Position numbers and translations under genes: made by a program
Assembly: GCA_029204225.1 (NCBI GenBank)
Contig: CM055105.1
Span: 11,289,730 to 11,353,729 of the forward strand
Origin: Diphasiastrum complanatum
Lineage: Eukaryota > Streptophyta > Lycopodiopsida > Lycopodiales > Lycopodiaceae
Direction of reading: 5' to 3'
DNA length: 64,000 nt
Shown: piece after piece, positions 10,801-22,005 of the stretch
How positions within the stretch are numbered: position 1 is the first letter of the stretch
How the letters are laid out: each line of letters starts with the position of its first letter
The notes under the pieces: model-generated
Database searches by the model: none
Seen by the model: only the letters and a program-made list of their open reading frames with translations
Told to the model about the DNA's origin: nothing

Positions 10801-13565
10801 GGGAAGCAAGGGCTGAGCGGATGGCAACTGGGGGGCGTGAAACATGATCAATGTGAAATTAGAATGTTTGAACTTTGATGTGTAAGAGTTGAATGTTTTC
10901 AAAAGCAAAAGAACGGGCAATTTTAATCTCAACAATCCAAACTCTGTAGTATCTGCATCAGGGACAGGGAAGAGAAGACGGTTTACTGGAAAGGAAGGGC
11001 AAAGTAGCATAAAGAGCGACCTACTTATCAAAAGGCTGAATTTTTACCGGGATTAATCGGTGTGCAGGATGGGGAAAGGACAGAAAGGAGAGAAGAGACT
11101 AGCTATGAGCGAGCCGAAAGTAATGAATGATGGCTATAGTGGAGCGTGTTGTAGGCTGGCGGGAAGCACATGAAGACCTGGTAATACTGGATCTAGCAAA
11201 AGCATGTGAGACTCTCTGTGTCTTCGATCTTCGAACGGGGACTCAAAATCCTCAACTGAAATATCCTCTCTATCTCGGTTCTAGAAGAACTAGGTAATAT
11301 GAGCCTGTTGTGATCCATATCTGGGAGCGTAGGTACAAGTGAAGCTCGTAGCCCTCTCCACCTTCCTCGCGAGTAATCCGCTCAAGATCATCAATATATA
11401 GTGCAAAGAGAGTGGGTGATAAGGGACAGCCCTGCTTCACTCCAATGGTAAAATGTATTAGCGGGGACCAGCCACTACCATCTCTGAAACGCGCCAAAAC
11501 TCGCTCATATAAAGTAATGATCGTAATAATAGTCTCCTCTATAAAGCCAAGTGAAGATAATCTCTTGAAAAGGAGATGTCTCAGAACAGAGTCAAAAGCT
11601 TTGCGAAAGTCCACAAAGCAACAGTAAACTCTATGTCTCCGATGTTGTGCCTCCTCAATAATGCATCTCAAAATGAAGATCTGATCTGAGGTAGAGTATC
11701 TTGGTCTGAACCCAGCTGAACCCATAGCGTGTAAATCCTCAGTCTCAGCAAAAGATCCAGTAACCGTCTGTAATATAGAACTATAAATCTTAGACAAAGT
11801 GTGACCAATCATGATGGTGCGGTAGTTTTCTACATTCATGGGATCACCTGCCTTGAGGATGGGATGAAGGATATTAGTACACCATGTCGTGGGAAAACCA
11901 GAAGTCACAGCGGTGTTAAAGGTGTGGGCAATGTAGGGAGAGATAAGGTGTGCTACAAGCTTTAGGAAGTCTACGTTTAGAGAATCACAATCAGTGGCTT
12001 TATGAAGTTTGGCATGTTTAATGGCGTTTTCAACCATGTGTGGAGTAAAAAGCGAGCAATGGGCAGGTCGTGGTGAGAGTAAGGTAGGAAGAGAGTCCAT
12101 GGTATATAGTTTCGTGGCATATTTGATCCAGGATCTGGTTGCTATGGGGGCCAATGTCGAAGAGTCTCTTGTGAAGTGCTTCTAGAAAAAGGAGGAGGAA
12201 GGGGAATCTAAAGAGTCAATCAACTTTTGGCAAAGTGATCATAGGTACATTATTTTCTTTGTTCTGGTGGTTCTATGATATTCTTTTTGGCGTTGTTTGA
12301 GTATTGCAGGGGAGTGTAACCTGGCATATACCACATGTTTGTGAAGAGAGCGGCATTCTGCATCATACCATCGGTTGTGAACACGTCTATGAGATGGTAT
12401 CGTCTTGGTGGGGAAAGATGAGGATGCAGCAATTAAAAGGGATTTAGAGAGGAAAGTGGCTTGTTGGTCAACTGATGCCGTGAAAGGGAAGTTAGTAAGT
12501 ACAGGGTTGTGGTGTAATTTGTAAGTCCAGAGTGGGTAAAAGGGACACGTTTACGAGTGGAAGAGGAGCATGGAACTTTAGAAGACGGGGTTATGTGACC
12601 AAGTGAGAGGCGTAAGAGTGAGTGATCAGAAATGGTAGGAGGTGTAATGGAGAAATCAGAGATGTGAGGGATCAAGGCAGGTGATCCAATAAAGCAGCCA
12701 ACTACACTATGTCCTCCACCATGAGGATAACATGTAAATGCTGATGAGGAAGGCCACTGTGTGAGGCCATTCAGGATGGCAAGAGATTGTGTCTCCGCAA
12801 GAGTAATCAACTACTCCCCAAAAGATGTAGTTGAAGTGTATGCATCTTGTGATACCCGATCTAGTCCCATATCCAGAGGGTGAAGCCGGAGAAAGTCAGT
12901 ATCTGCATAAAATTCTGTCTGTCTGGAGCTTGTGCGGGCATTGAAATCTCCTGCTAATAAAATGTAACCCTTCTAAGAAAATATAGCAATATCATTTGAG
13001 AGTGCCTGAAATGGGTCCCCACCAAATTCAGCAAACTCTCGAAATATCTTGGTTTGTCGTCGATAAAAACAACCCTTTGTCCTTTTTCTTTTGCTTCATG
13101 AATAATCTTTTTCTTGCCAACCATTGAGTGTTTGTCAAATCATCTTCATATAAATGAAGGTGCCTTTAAGCTTTGTCCTAAGCCGCTCCTAAGCCGAAGG
13201 GCTGCATGCGTTGTTGAAGAGAACGAAATTTGATAAATAAAACGTTGTCATCAAACTTACTACGGCATGCCGTATCTAAACCATCAGCAACATGAGATAA
13301 CTTGGAAACGAGTAAATCCGTAGCTTCTTCTATTGGTTTTCCTCCGTTGGCAATGCCTCTTACTCTAATGTTAAAAGCTTTTTTGGCCCTTCTAGCTTGC
13401 TCATCCAAAACTGTCTCCAAACTGTTATCTATCGCAGAGGCTAAGATATGAGGGTGATTACCTTGCTTGAGGATTGATGTCGTTTCTTCAACCTGTTTTG
13501 GAAGCGATGGGCGTAGGGGCATCCCCCTTCTTCTTAGGCACCATGGAGGAAGGGCGGAGCAGCAG

Positions 13566-13646
<81 letters not shown>

Positions 13647-16600
13647 TGCTTATGCTTCATAACTGTTGTCAAGTTTGATGTCGTTCAGTACAGTTTCATA
13701 TGATTTTATTTCACACTATACAGATTTGATTGAAAATCAGGATAGAAAATCAGTTAATGGCCCAAAATTGGACCGCACAGGTCTTGAAACTCTTAGCAAA
13801 CTAGATAAATGAATTGCTTTTGAAAAAACCTTTCATTTGATACCCATTTTGGCACCAAAAAGACCCAAAAAATAAATGTGTTCCGGAAAACCATAACAGG
13901 ATTTCCTGGATTGTGTTCCGGAACGCATCCTGCATCTTTGCTTTCAACCTAGCTCGTCCCTTTCTCCTGATACCTCTAATAATCACAACATCCTCTTGAT
14001 TTTCACCCTTCCGTTACCTCCCGCAACCCTCTTACTAGGTATTTTCTTCCTTTTACATCTTCATTTATCTCCTTTGCCTTTCCTACCTCCCCTCTTTGCA
14101 TTCCTTTTGTTGAGCCCATATCAAAATCTTTGCCTGTCTTCAACCTGCTCTCTTGTATCTGTCCTCTACTTTTCACATTTTCCTGCAGTTTCCCACTCAT
14201 TTTCTGTTGTCCTCTCTTCCCTCTCGGTCCTGTTACTAGTTCCTCCTGCACTGCCACCCCGTTGCCATGTCGACCCCGGCCCAGATCTGCCCTGTGTCTT
14301 CCTATCCCCCCTTCCAGTCTTCCTTGTTGGTCTAGTTTCAGGCCAACCATGCCAGTCAGTTTGCAATTAGTTTTAAGTTATTTGTGAGAAATGAGCAAAA
14401 TTTAGCTTGATAATTTTCAATTTCATGTATACATGTCCATCATCACCATGTACATATTTTAATTTTGATTTTGAAAAGTCAAAAGGGCTCCAACTCGAGT
14501 TCTAGTGAGATGGTGACATGTGTCACAAAATGTAAGAATTGGTTTTTTGCTAGTATGCAACCAAATCCACATCTCAATGTCCAATATGGCCCAATCAAAT
14601 TAAGAAGTGTAAATCACAAAGCTAATCACATTAAGAGGTGCAAAATGGTTGACCCAATCATGTTTAGAGGTGCAAATCACTTGGCCAATCAAACTGTGAG
14701 GCTCAATCTACTTGGTCCAATCATGGAGAGAGGTGGGAATTTAGAGGTCCAATCATTATGAGAGGTGGAATCCATGAGGTCCAATCAAAATTGAGCATTC
14801 CTCATGCTAGATCTCGAGCTACTACTATATGGGAGTGTGCTCTCCTTGTATATATAACTTTTTGAGAGAGAATGTAATTTTCACTTTGGAGCTTTTTTGG
14901 TCTATTCTCTCTGTACTCGAGAGCAAGCCCTCTTTCTCTCTCTACCCAAGAGCAAGGTGCTTGGATTGGGTTCTCTTAGTGATTTTCACTTAGTTTTTTC
15001 ATGTGGATATGCAAATCTTGCTTGTCTTTGAATGATCATAACTTTTGATGTAGATGAGCTCTTGCCTTGATTCAAAGTGTGGCAGATAGCTTGTTCAATC
15101 TTGATTTTGATTCATCTTACTTTGATAGATGTGCAACCTCACATGCATGGTCATGGTAGATCTTAGTAAGGTCCTCAAATCCACTTTTTTGACAAGCTTT
15201 AAATTGTTTTAGTTCTTGTGTCGGTTTTCATGTCCTGTTCTAGCTAGTTTAGTTGGCCACATATTTCAAACCAAGTGAGAAAGGCAACTTGGCAAAAATT
15301 GCAGTATGTGGAAATTTCTTTTGTCTCTCTCCAAGCAAAAGGAGCTGTTTTTTAACTATTTTGTCAATATTTGCACATCACCAGTGTCATTCTCAGGCTC
15401 ATGTTCTTGGCATCATGGAGGATCTTTACAGAGTTTGGCGAGATTATCATCATTTATTACATTTATACATGCTACTATGATGCTTGCTTCCTCATGAAAT
15501 TTGCAATGACATTATTACAACTTATTACTAGCTCCTTGTCAGCTCTACATTCATAGCTGGTTCGTTGTCATTATTATGTCTCTTGCAATTTCACTTCCAG
15601 TTACATGCTACAACTGGTTTACACTTCTTTTATGGTCTATCTCCAATAGTAGGGTGATAAGTGCTATGATCTACATTTCTAGAGGGACAATGTATAGTGC
15701 ATAGCATAGACTGTCACCGAGTGATTTCTGTCACCTACCCGACCAACTTATAGTATAGCAAGCCATTGATCATCATGCCTACCACTCATGTTAGATAAGC
15801 ATCTTGCCACAGAATTCCGAGATGATCCTATGCTTTTCGCATATCTTCCAATAACTATTATTCATGTTTACAATGTATAGCTTGGTAGACATACCATTGC
15901 AAAACAATTCTAAGTGACATTTGGAAGAATGTGATCTCTGGCCGTGGATTAAAAATCAAAGCAAAATGAAGAAATACGAAAAGGAAGTGGAAACTGAAGT
16001 TGGGATTCAAGTAATTGCACAAGACACTTTCCATAATTGAGGATAGAGAGAAACGAGACTTAGCTCACTAAAAGCACACCACATTGTATCTTGTCAGCTA
16101 GCAAACATTTGGAAACAAATGCCACTTACCTGCATAACTTCATATTCTTGACTTCAAAATTGACCTTTCTTTCAATTGGGACAATGCTTTACACATGCCT
16201 CTGTTCTATTGGTTCTTGACTATGGACCCTCTGTGTGTGTGTAGATAAGGGTTGCGCAAAAGGTTTGATTATGGTTGGTGATGGAATTAATGATGCCCCG
16301 GCACTAGCAGCCGCAACTGTGGGAATTGTACTCGCACAGCGAGCAAGTGCGACTGCTGTGGCTGTTGCAGATGTTCTGTTGATCAAGGATGCCATTGATG
16401 GGGTTCCATTTGTGATTGCCAAAGCTCGTCAGACGAATTCTTTGGTAAAACAATTCTTCCTCTTTGACGTACAACAACTATGATATTTATACGATCAGAA
16501 AACTATGAATAACCAACTGGTTTTTTGCAGGTGAAGCAGAATGTGGCCCTTGCCTTATTTTCCATATTCATAGCTGCACTTTCATCTCTCTTGGGCATGT

Positions 16601-17067
16601 TACCCTTGTGGATAACGGTAAATAGTTGTGTTATGAGATTACATGTTGGGGTGCAATAGATCAATTAGATTGCATGTTTGAGTGCAAATACATCTCATGT
16701 GCTATTTATATGGAAGTTCAAACTTAAATTGATGGCCTTTACAAACATTTGTTACTGCTGATTGACACCGCTACTTTCTGGAAATAGTAAACTAAGTCAT
16801 TTTGAAGAATGAATGCCAACCCTCTGTACATTTATTAGTGACTAATTTAAGTTCACGATTTGTTGCTAAAAGGTTCTTCTACATGAAGGTGGAACTTTGC
16901 TTGTGTGTGCAAATTCAGTGCGTGCACTGAATGCGCCTTCGCTCTCTAAACCCTTGAACCAAAGCTCCAGGGGATTGGCGAAGTATTTTTTAGACGCAGC
17001 TGAGTTGTTGGTCAAAAGACTTGCTACCTTGTCTCAAAATGCGAAGGTGGCTCCTCTCTCTCCTTGA
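4818..17067 (+). CDS. HMA1: HMA1-type P1B heavy-metal ATPase, C-terminal part
   Basis: Four plus-strand exons: 4818-5034, 16245-16444, 16531-16617 and 16873-17067 (stop TGA). All borders are GT-AG and the phases agree (1, 0, 0), giving 232 residues. Visible in order are FEDKVRPGA, MLTGDH, LKPEDK and VGDGINDAPAL, which are the P-domain motifs of P-type ATPases. Two hydrophobic helices follow, with HEGGT in the last one. HEGGT and the surrounding sequence match HMA1, the plastid-envelope member of the P1B family, which moves metals such as copper and zinc using ATP. The tail after the last helix is short and lacks the His/Cys-rich extension of HMA2-4. The exons carrying the transit peptide, His-rich region and DKTGT site lie upstream of the window. 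No break is seen in the visible exons. Confidence 0.93.
5225..5466 (+). pseudogene. Open fragment of unknown origin in HMA1 intron
   Basis: One frame stays open for about 79 codons, reading SRDKNAAFIVISNREIQEID at its start and ending MF-stop at about 5463. It has no ATG at its beginning and a protein-like composition. I do not recognise a family. It could be a captured gene or element fragment, or chance in AT-rich DNA. Confidence 0.2.
5785..6940. mobile_element. Non-autonomous hAT-type DNA transposon
   Basis: The 8-bp sequence ATAAGAAC occurs at 5777-5784 and again at 6941-6948, as expected for a hAT target duplication. The interval starts CAAGGGTTTTGAGAACG and its reverse complement starts GCATGTTTCTTGAATCG, so the ends are imperfect inverted repeats of about 25-60 bases. 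Both ends contain GATTCGAAC-like blocks. No transposase is encoded in the 1.16 kb. The termini resemble the end of the DUF659 element at 7347, which could have supplied transposase. Confidence 0.72.
6949..7346. repeat. Repeat copy related to 13801-13986, with T21 tract
   Basis: Positions about 7085-7245 resemble the reverse complement of about 13800-13960: shared features are a GGAAACGCGGTTC-like block and GGGTATCA(G/A)ATGAAAG. A run of 21 T occurs at 7161-7181. No coding capacity is supported. This looks like an interspersed repeat present in opposite orientations. Confidence 0.5.
8014..10850 (-). pseudogene. hAT transposase gene (DUF659, hATC), seven exons
   Basis: Exons read in order on the minus strand: 10850(?)-10377, 10027-9832, 9674-9427, 9273-9085, 8989-8751, 8600-8359 and 8166-8014. 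Borders are GT-AG and the first five exons join in frame. Landmarks: RQLFYTCDLPFH (exon 1), YGCTIISDGWSD (exon 2, first catalytic Asp), VVTDNASN and WTPCAAHYLDLL (exon 3, DUF659), LHAMANILHPLW (exon 5) and ACERNWSVHSLIHTKKRN (exon 6, hATC dimerisation domain). Exon 6 has a one-base shift before ACERNW, a TGA in place of Arg after KKRN, and a phase mismatch at its acceptor, so the gene is broken. No BED zinc finger is seen; the 5' end is probably missing. GC is higher than in the neighbouring DNA. Confidence 0.85.
8171..8266. repeat. Short tandem repeat in hAT intron 6
   Basis: About three degenerate copies of a ~30-base unit containing GCACATGTCACAATGG(C)ACAA and GTTGAAT follow each other. 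Confidence 0.6.
11270..13060 (-). pseudogene. LINE ORF2: endonuclease and partial reverse transcriptase
   Basis: The endonuclease part (13060-12433) shows GDFNAR and later SDHSLL, the metal and histidine motifs of AP-type endonucleases, with TAG stops at about 12971 and 12811. A linker with aromatic and basic residues follows (12432-12155). The RT (12154-11270) shows FVDFRKAFDSV with a catalytic Asp and KQGCPLSPTLFALYIDD. The second catalytic motif (YADD) and everything after it are absent. No product is expected. Confidence 0.85.
13085..13560 (-). pseudogene. LINE ORF1-like fragment
   Basis: The minus strand reads ARRAKKAFNIRVRGIANGGK and later LLVSKLSHVADG, then after two in-frame stops (13178 and about 13169) LYEDDLTNTQWLARKRL. 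A nucleic-acid-binding core followed by a (D/E)DLT..Q..RK block is typical of LINE ORF1. The 5' end abuts the microsatellite at 13569. The assignment rests on pattern and on the endonuclease lying directly downstream. Confidence 0.65.
13569..13646. repeat. Compound microsatellite (CA)31(GA)8
   Basis: 31 CA units at 13569-13630 are followed by 8 GA units at 13631-13646. It adjoins the 5' end of the LINE ORF1 remnant. Open frames across it (poly-VC or poly-TH) are artefacts. Confidence 0.97.
13801..13986. repeat. Interspersed repeat, inverted relative to 7085-7245
   Basis: The reverse complement contains TTCCGGAACAC and GGGTATCAAATGAAAGG, matching the layout of the copy near 7.1 kb. Two GTTCCGGAA(C/A) blocks are present, about 13879 and 13914. 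No coding function is supported. Confidence 0.5.
13987..14382. other. Pyrimidine-rich stretch
   Basis: The plus strand is rich in C and T, so both strands stay open by composition. A purine-rich minus-strand frame (14003-14350) has no recognisable domain. I call no gene. Confidence 0.4.
14383..15200 (+). repeat. LTR related to the 45-kb element, plus orientation
   Basis: Starts TGTGAGAAATGAGCAAAATTTAG, closely matching the sense start of the 45-50 kb LTRs. It shares their layout: six CCAATCA boxes spaced about 25-35 bases with GAGGTG blocks between them (14586-14790), a TATATATA promoter box (about 14848-14858), then paired CTCTCTCTACCC(A/G)AGAGC blocks (about 14920-14955). The 3' end is uncertain: similarity fades near 15.2 kb, and a CA followed by TTATT near 15513 matches the five bases left of 14383 but may be chance. 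Confidence 0.7.
15200..16244. other. Rest of HMA1 intron, unassigned
   Basis: No repeat pair, coding motif or RNA gene is visible apart from the pyrimidine-rich acceptor ending TGTGTGTGTAG at 16244. Confidence 0.4.
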
Positions 17068-20000
17068 TGAAGAAGTGACATCTTTTGCACAATAAATTCA
17101 ACAAGACTACTGGAAGTATGCACTAAAAGATTGTTTTGGCCGAGAAGTTTCAGACCCAGCAGATCTCCAATGGCATCACTCTGGTGAGTTGTTTGCAAAG
17201 GCTGTGGATGGTAATCAGAAGCTTCCAGCCCTGAAAATGCTTTTACTACAGGGAACTGATTAAATTTTCTCAATGCTATATAGTTCATTACTTTACAAAA
17301 TTTGATGAACGATATTTATTTAGTTTTTGAAGTGTGGCAGGAGCTTTCTGTATGTGAAGCCCTTGCTGAGTCCCATTGAGTTTGTAAATTAAGGTGGAAA
17401 AAAGCCAGAAGGCTTCATAAGCTCAAAAGTTGAGTCCGTAGCTTTACCCCCAATGGGGTTGTATTTAAAAAAAATACCTGTTTTTTGTTATATCATTGAA
17501 TTCTCAATCATATTTGCTGTTTCATCATTCTTTGTTCCACGCAGTTTGGTTTATCACATCCATAGTTCCAGGAAAACTTCAATTTTTGGCTTCCGTTGGA
17601 TTATAACATCTGAGTCTTCTATGTTCAATAAGCATCGCTCAAGTATAGATCTACAACTTGCTACAAGACCTGGATATGGCTTGTTAAGCTGCATTAATAA
17701 AACGTGTACCCTTAGTAATATAATGTTTGCCATGGCTTTATGCTGTTTGTAAGCTTACTGAAATAACATACCGTGCCCTGTCATCGAAACACTTGAGATG
17801 GAGCTGATGCTCTATCGTAGAAGAAAACGTCGGTGTTGCCAAATAATCAGATCAGTACCATAGATTATGATGAGAAATTTTTAGCCTTCGGATAAATTGT
17901 GCTCTAACAAGCACATATATGATTAGCGCATTTTCTGAAAGGGTTTGGTGGAGAAAACATAGTTTTCCTGCTTACATAACTAGTTTTGGACAAATGTGTT
18001 TTTCCTGCAAAAGTGATTCAATTCATTTAATTTTAGCGAGTACCACAGATTTCTAAGTTGCTCACAAGCTCAACGTACCTTCATTTTAAGCTTGATTTCT
18101 AAAGACATAAAAGCCTTTCCTTTTTAGGAAACTCTTGTCACAGAGTTCAGTTTTTCTAATTGCTTCTTATGATCTTACATATTAACATATTATGATGTTA
18201 TCAAATTTTTGCATATACGAGTTTACTATATCAACTACTATGTATTTAGGTAGGGGGTGAAAAGATTTTCTTAGCATTTTGGTTTGTGAGTTTATGAATA
18301 GCAAATGCAGGATTATTGCCTAATACCTCTTCTAAAAATTGTCATATCTATCCAACCAGCATTGCACTATAGTAATCAGTCATTAAGTAGCTGGTGAATG
18401 TAGTAACTTGGATAGTAGTTTTGTTTGGCAAGTACTCTCTACTAGTCTCAAGGAGGATCCTTCTTCAATTTTCAGGATTATGAGACTATATTCAGAAATC
18501 ACAAACGAAAAGACTTCAATTTTCAGCAAACGAAAAGAAAAGGGGGCACTGCCCAAGCACTTCTAAAATATGCCAAATATAAAATCAAAAGATCAGGGCA
18601 TTCATGCATCAAGTCAAAAGGTTGAATTAAAGAAACTTAGTCTGCTGCCCTACCAAAACCAAAGAGACTTTCCCTCCAAAAAGTATTACAGTTTTGGAGT
18701 CATCTTCCACAGACAATTTCAAAGTTTGAGAATTCTACAAGCTGCTTGCATCTTCAAAGTGGAACTTGTAGCTCCTTGGTTGCTAGCCATCCATATACAC
18801 ACAAAACATTAATCTTGAACAATCTGTGATGTTTTGGAATATTGTTCAAGGATACAACATCATAGGTCAAAGTTTATACCCACAATCAAGGGAGCTTAGG
18901 CCTGATAGTATTTGCCACTCCATATCACAAACTACAGGTTATTTCGGCGTAGTAACTGCTTCAGAAGCCACTTAAATTAGCATAAAAATTTAAACTACAG
19001 GTTATTTCGGCGTAGTAACTGCTTCGGAAGCCACTTAAATTAGCATAAAAATTTAAATTTTCTTGAAAGGGATTGGTTTAAGGACATGATGGAAATATAC
19101 CTCTCTTACTTTTCCAGGTTTAATGGCTCTCAGAATGGCATCCACATTATTTCTTTGTCCTTGTTACTTTGACAAATTTTGTGATATGTTGTGGTAAACA
19201 AATTCAAGTGAGAAGTGTGTTTTAAAAAACTTGCATTTGAAATTAATAGTTTGTTTCTTTGTATTCACGCTTGTAGATCTTCAAAGATTAGATTTTTCTC
19301 CATCTTCCATTTATACAGGCAATTCTCCAATATCAGAATGATGAACCATGTAGTGCAAATCAAGTTTTCTTCTCTGCTAGTTTGGAAATGATATGCCGCA
19401 CACTGTTGAAATGACTGCTATCGTATGCAGCCCCCAACAGACCAAGCCTTTTGGAGCCATTGTACCAGCTAGATTCTTTTTGTTATTTTTCCATGATTTT
19501 CATGGTAACTATGGAAGATTGAGAAAATCATGGCTCCTCTTCAAGTTTTCTGTTTCCAATCCAGTCTAAAGCTGCACGATACTTTAGGAACATTGTGGAT
19601 GACCATTATCAAAAACTTGGAAATCCTTTTATTGAAGCTGAGATTTGTATGTCACTATTTGTGTAGCTCTCATTGAAGCAGCTGTAGAAAGTAAAGGATG
19701 CTGAAATATAACCCTCCCAACTTTGATTAAGTTTGTTATTGGTTTGCAAATTTTAAAATAATAGAGTAAAACTTGCATGGAAGGATTGAGAACCCATAGA
19801 TCTACTCTACTTAGTTTAGGACAAACATTTTGGTCCCCATAGATTTAGTCTAATTAGTCCAATAGCCTCTTCAAATAATTCTAAATATTACTCCAAAGCT
19901 TTCGCATCAAGGAATATTAATTATTTAGAAGAAACACAAGGACAAGAAATATATGGAAATGGAGAAGAATTATGTTTGACAATAATTTACCTAGCAATGA

Positions 20001-20600
20001 AAGTCAAGTGTTAGTGATCATGTGTTGTTGATTTTCCAAGGATCCATCTAAGTTTGCATTGACTTGAAATTGAAAGGACTAGGGTTAACTCAAAAGTTTG
20101 ACCATCATCAACAATGATAAACATATTGGAAACCCATGGAAAATGGAAGGGATGGTCAAACAATAATACCTACCTTGGTTATTGTTGAGGATAGAAGAAA
20201 AGTTAAGGGCAAAACTTCTTCAACACTTTGACAATGAGTAACTTATAGATCCAGATTAATGTCATTTTCACATGATTGATTATTTCAAGTCTCTGATCTT
20301 TATGAGATCCGTTTGGAAAATAGTGCCATTTAATGGCTTTATGGCAGTGGCAGTGGACAAGATGACTTAAGAACTTTTTTAACACTAATATTGACTTTAT
20401 AGTGATAAAGAGAGACCTATTTACGCATTGCGGATATTCCCATTCTTGCTCTCCTATAGGGCATGACTATCTTTTACTAGTCACTCAATGAAACGTTTGT
20501 TCTCACACAATTTGCAAACATGAGGATATTTTGGTCACTTTTCCTATGAGTGAGTGAGTTACAAACATGTATCATCTCATTTTTTTATTATCAAGGATCC
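17068..20600. other. Region downstream of HMA1, no gene seen
   Basis: AT-rich sequence with no supported coding region. The first few hundred bases should include the HMA1 3' UTR. The only clear structure is the tandem duplication at 18929-19054. Confidence 0.5.
18929..19054. repeat. 63-bp tandem duplication
   Basis: Two adjacent copies of a 63-base unit starting AAACTACAGGTTATTTCGGC (18929-18991 and 18992-19054) differ at one base (TTCAGAAG versus TTCGGAAG). Confidence 0.95.
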
Positions 20601-21800
20601 ATCTTCCGAGGGTCATATCACTAATAGTGTGGTGTCTACAACCCTTAACATCAAATAATCTTTGAGGCGGCCATAGGATTTGTGAAAGCCAAAGTGGCTC
20701 CCAATAGGATAAGAGTGGGAATAAGATAAAAGCTTGAAACATATGTCAAGGGTACTAGGTATGTCGAGGTCCCACAATAGACCTGATTAAAATATTATAC
20801 AAGAAAGTTGGAAGATGAGATAAAGCATGAATAATAGCATTAGAATGTCCAAGTTTATAATGCTTGTCAAAAAAGGTAGGAATGAAAAGTGTAACCAACA
20901 ATACTTTCTATCGCTGATATCTTTTTGGGTGTAAAGATTGTGTAACGACTTATAATTAAGAGGTACACATTAAAGGTTACGACGTAATTTCTTAAGGGCA
21001 AAAACGATAGCTAGAAGATCTTTCTCATAAGAACAAGGATGACGAGATTTGTAGGTAATAACACAATTGGTCTAGCTTACGAGTGCAACCAACAAAACTA
21101 ATAGCGATCTCAACGATGAACTTCCTTAACTAGGAAGATCACATTGGAGCATAAGTGAGTCATTATTTAAGAGACTCAAAAGTACATTGACATTCGGGAG
21201 TCCAAACAAACTCTTGAACAAGTCATATTGAGCGAAAAAAGTAGCAAAATGGAGAGCATGCTTATGCAAGTGGGTGGCTAGTTTGAGAAACATATGAACT
21301 CGATGAACATCAATAGGGGTAGGTCATGCAAGAATGACTTTAAGTTTACCAAGATTATGATGAGCATGGCCATCAGATACTAGGAATCCCAAAAACATAA
21401 TCTCGATGGCAACAAAAAAAATGATTTGAACCGTTTAGCATAAAGCTAGTGATCGGTAAGAATGTGAAAGACAATGGTACTATAAACAACTATAGACAAG
21501 AACATCATCCAAATAGACAATGATACAAATGCCAAGCCTTGGATGTCTGATATTAATGATAAAAGAGTAAAAAATTGAAACTCATAAAGGTCAAGATGGG
21601 TGTGAAAGAGAGTCTTATACTCATTGGCAGGATGCGTACAAATTTGATGGTAGTCAGAACATAAGTCTATCTTGAAACTTTTTGGTTGTACCAAGTTGGT
21701 CAAAAAAGTCGTCCATATGAAGGATATGGCACTGATTATGAAAATAATCCTAGCTAAGGCATTAAATTCAATAAAAGCACTTGGAACCATCTTTTTAATA
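20600..21800 (-). pseudogene. Ty3/gypsy pol remnant
   Basis: Minus-strand fragments: KIDLCSDYHQICTHPANEYK (RT, about 21600-21660), matching the gypsy KIDLRSGYHQI motif; then, in shifted frames, YEKDLLAIVFALKKLRR (RNase H, about 20985-21040) and a KSLHNLYTQKD-like block just below it. Many frameshifts and stops. No LTR is found near it. Sequence from 20600 to 20930 may be further pol remnant, but that is weak. Confidence 0.7.
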
Positions 21801-22005
21801 GTAAGACATGAGCACCAAAGGGGCTATGACTAGGGATAATTAGGCCTAGGCACAAAAGTTCATGAACTTGATGTTGAACTTTTTGCATTGGAGAAATCAT
21901 TTACATACTTCTATGCCTCTTAGCCCAATATGTACCACCCAAGTGATCTATGCCATTTACAATGTATGAAGTAGTTGTAGGTGTATATTAGCCAAACCTA
22001 TCATT

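Larger units (their letters stand above)
7347..10850 (-). mobile_element. hAT-superfamily transposon with DUF659/hATC transposase
   Basis: The candidate 3' terminus is CAAGGTTGCATCCC at 7347, followed by palindromic GGTTCGAACC-type repeats at 7360-7450. Such subterminal repeats are usual for hAT elements. The transposase gene runs leftward from about 10850 to 8014. The other terminus is not found: homology stops near 10850, where unassigned sequence and then the LINE begin, so the element is probably truncated at its 5' end. Confidence 0.75.
11270..13570 (-). mobile_element. Truncated LINE (non-LTR retrotransposon)
   Basis: Read leftward it carries an ORF1-like segment, an endonuclease and the front of a reverse transcriptase. 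The RT stops after YIDDLE and before the expected YADD box, so the 3' end is lost near 11270. The ORF1/endonuclease junction near 13085 is compressed, suggesting an internal deletion. The RT wording (CCFVDFRKAFDSV, GVKQGCPLSPTLF) reads unlike the usual plant L1, but I cannot assign a clade without alignment. It lies antisense in the HMA1 intron. Confidence 0.85.
5035..16244 (+). other. 11.2-kb HMA1 intron filled with mobile elements
   Basis: The donor is AAAAG|GTAATT at 5034/5035 and the acceptor is TGTGTAG|ATAAG at 16244/16245. The split codon is G|AT, which restores an open HMA1 frame. Inside are a hAT-type element (5785-6940), an antisense hAT transposase gene (8014-10850), an antisense LINE (11270-13570), a microsatellite (13569-13646), an LTR (from 14383) and short repeats. 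About 15.2-16.24 kb shows nothing recognisable. Confidence 0.88.

Noticed and set aside
13467-13703. Long frames across the CA/GA microsatellite on both strands
   Set aside because: They consist mainly of poly-TH, poly-VC or poly-RE text from the repeat; only the minus-strand part below 13560 has LINE ORF1 character.
14003-14350. 115-codon minus-strand frame, RG/K-rich
   Set aside because: The strand is almost pure purine-biased sequence, so stops are rare by composition; no motif seen.
17034-17288. 84-codon minus-strand frame overlapping the HMA1 stop
   Set aside because: It overlaps the last HMA1 exon in antisense and lacks any feature of its own.
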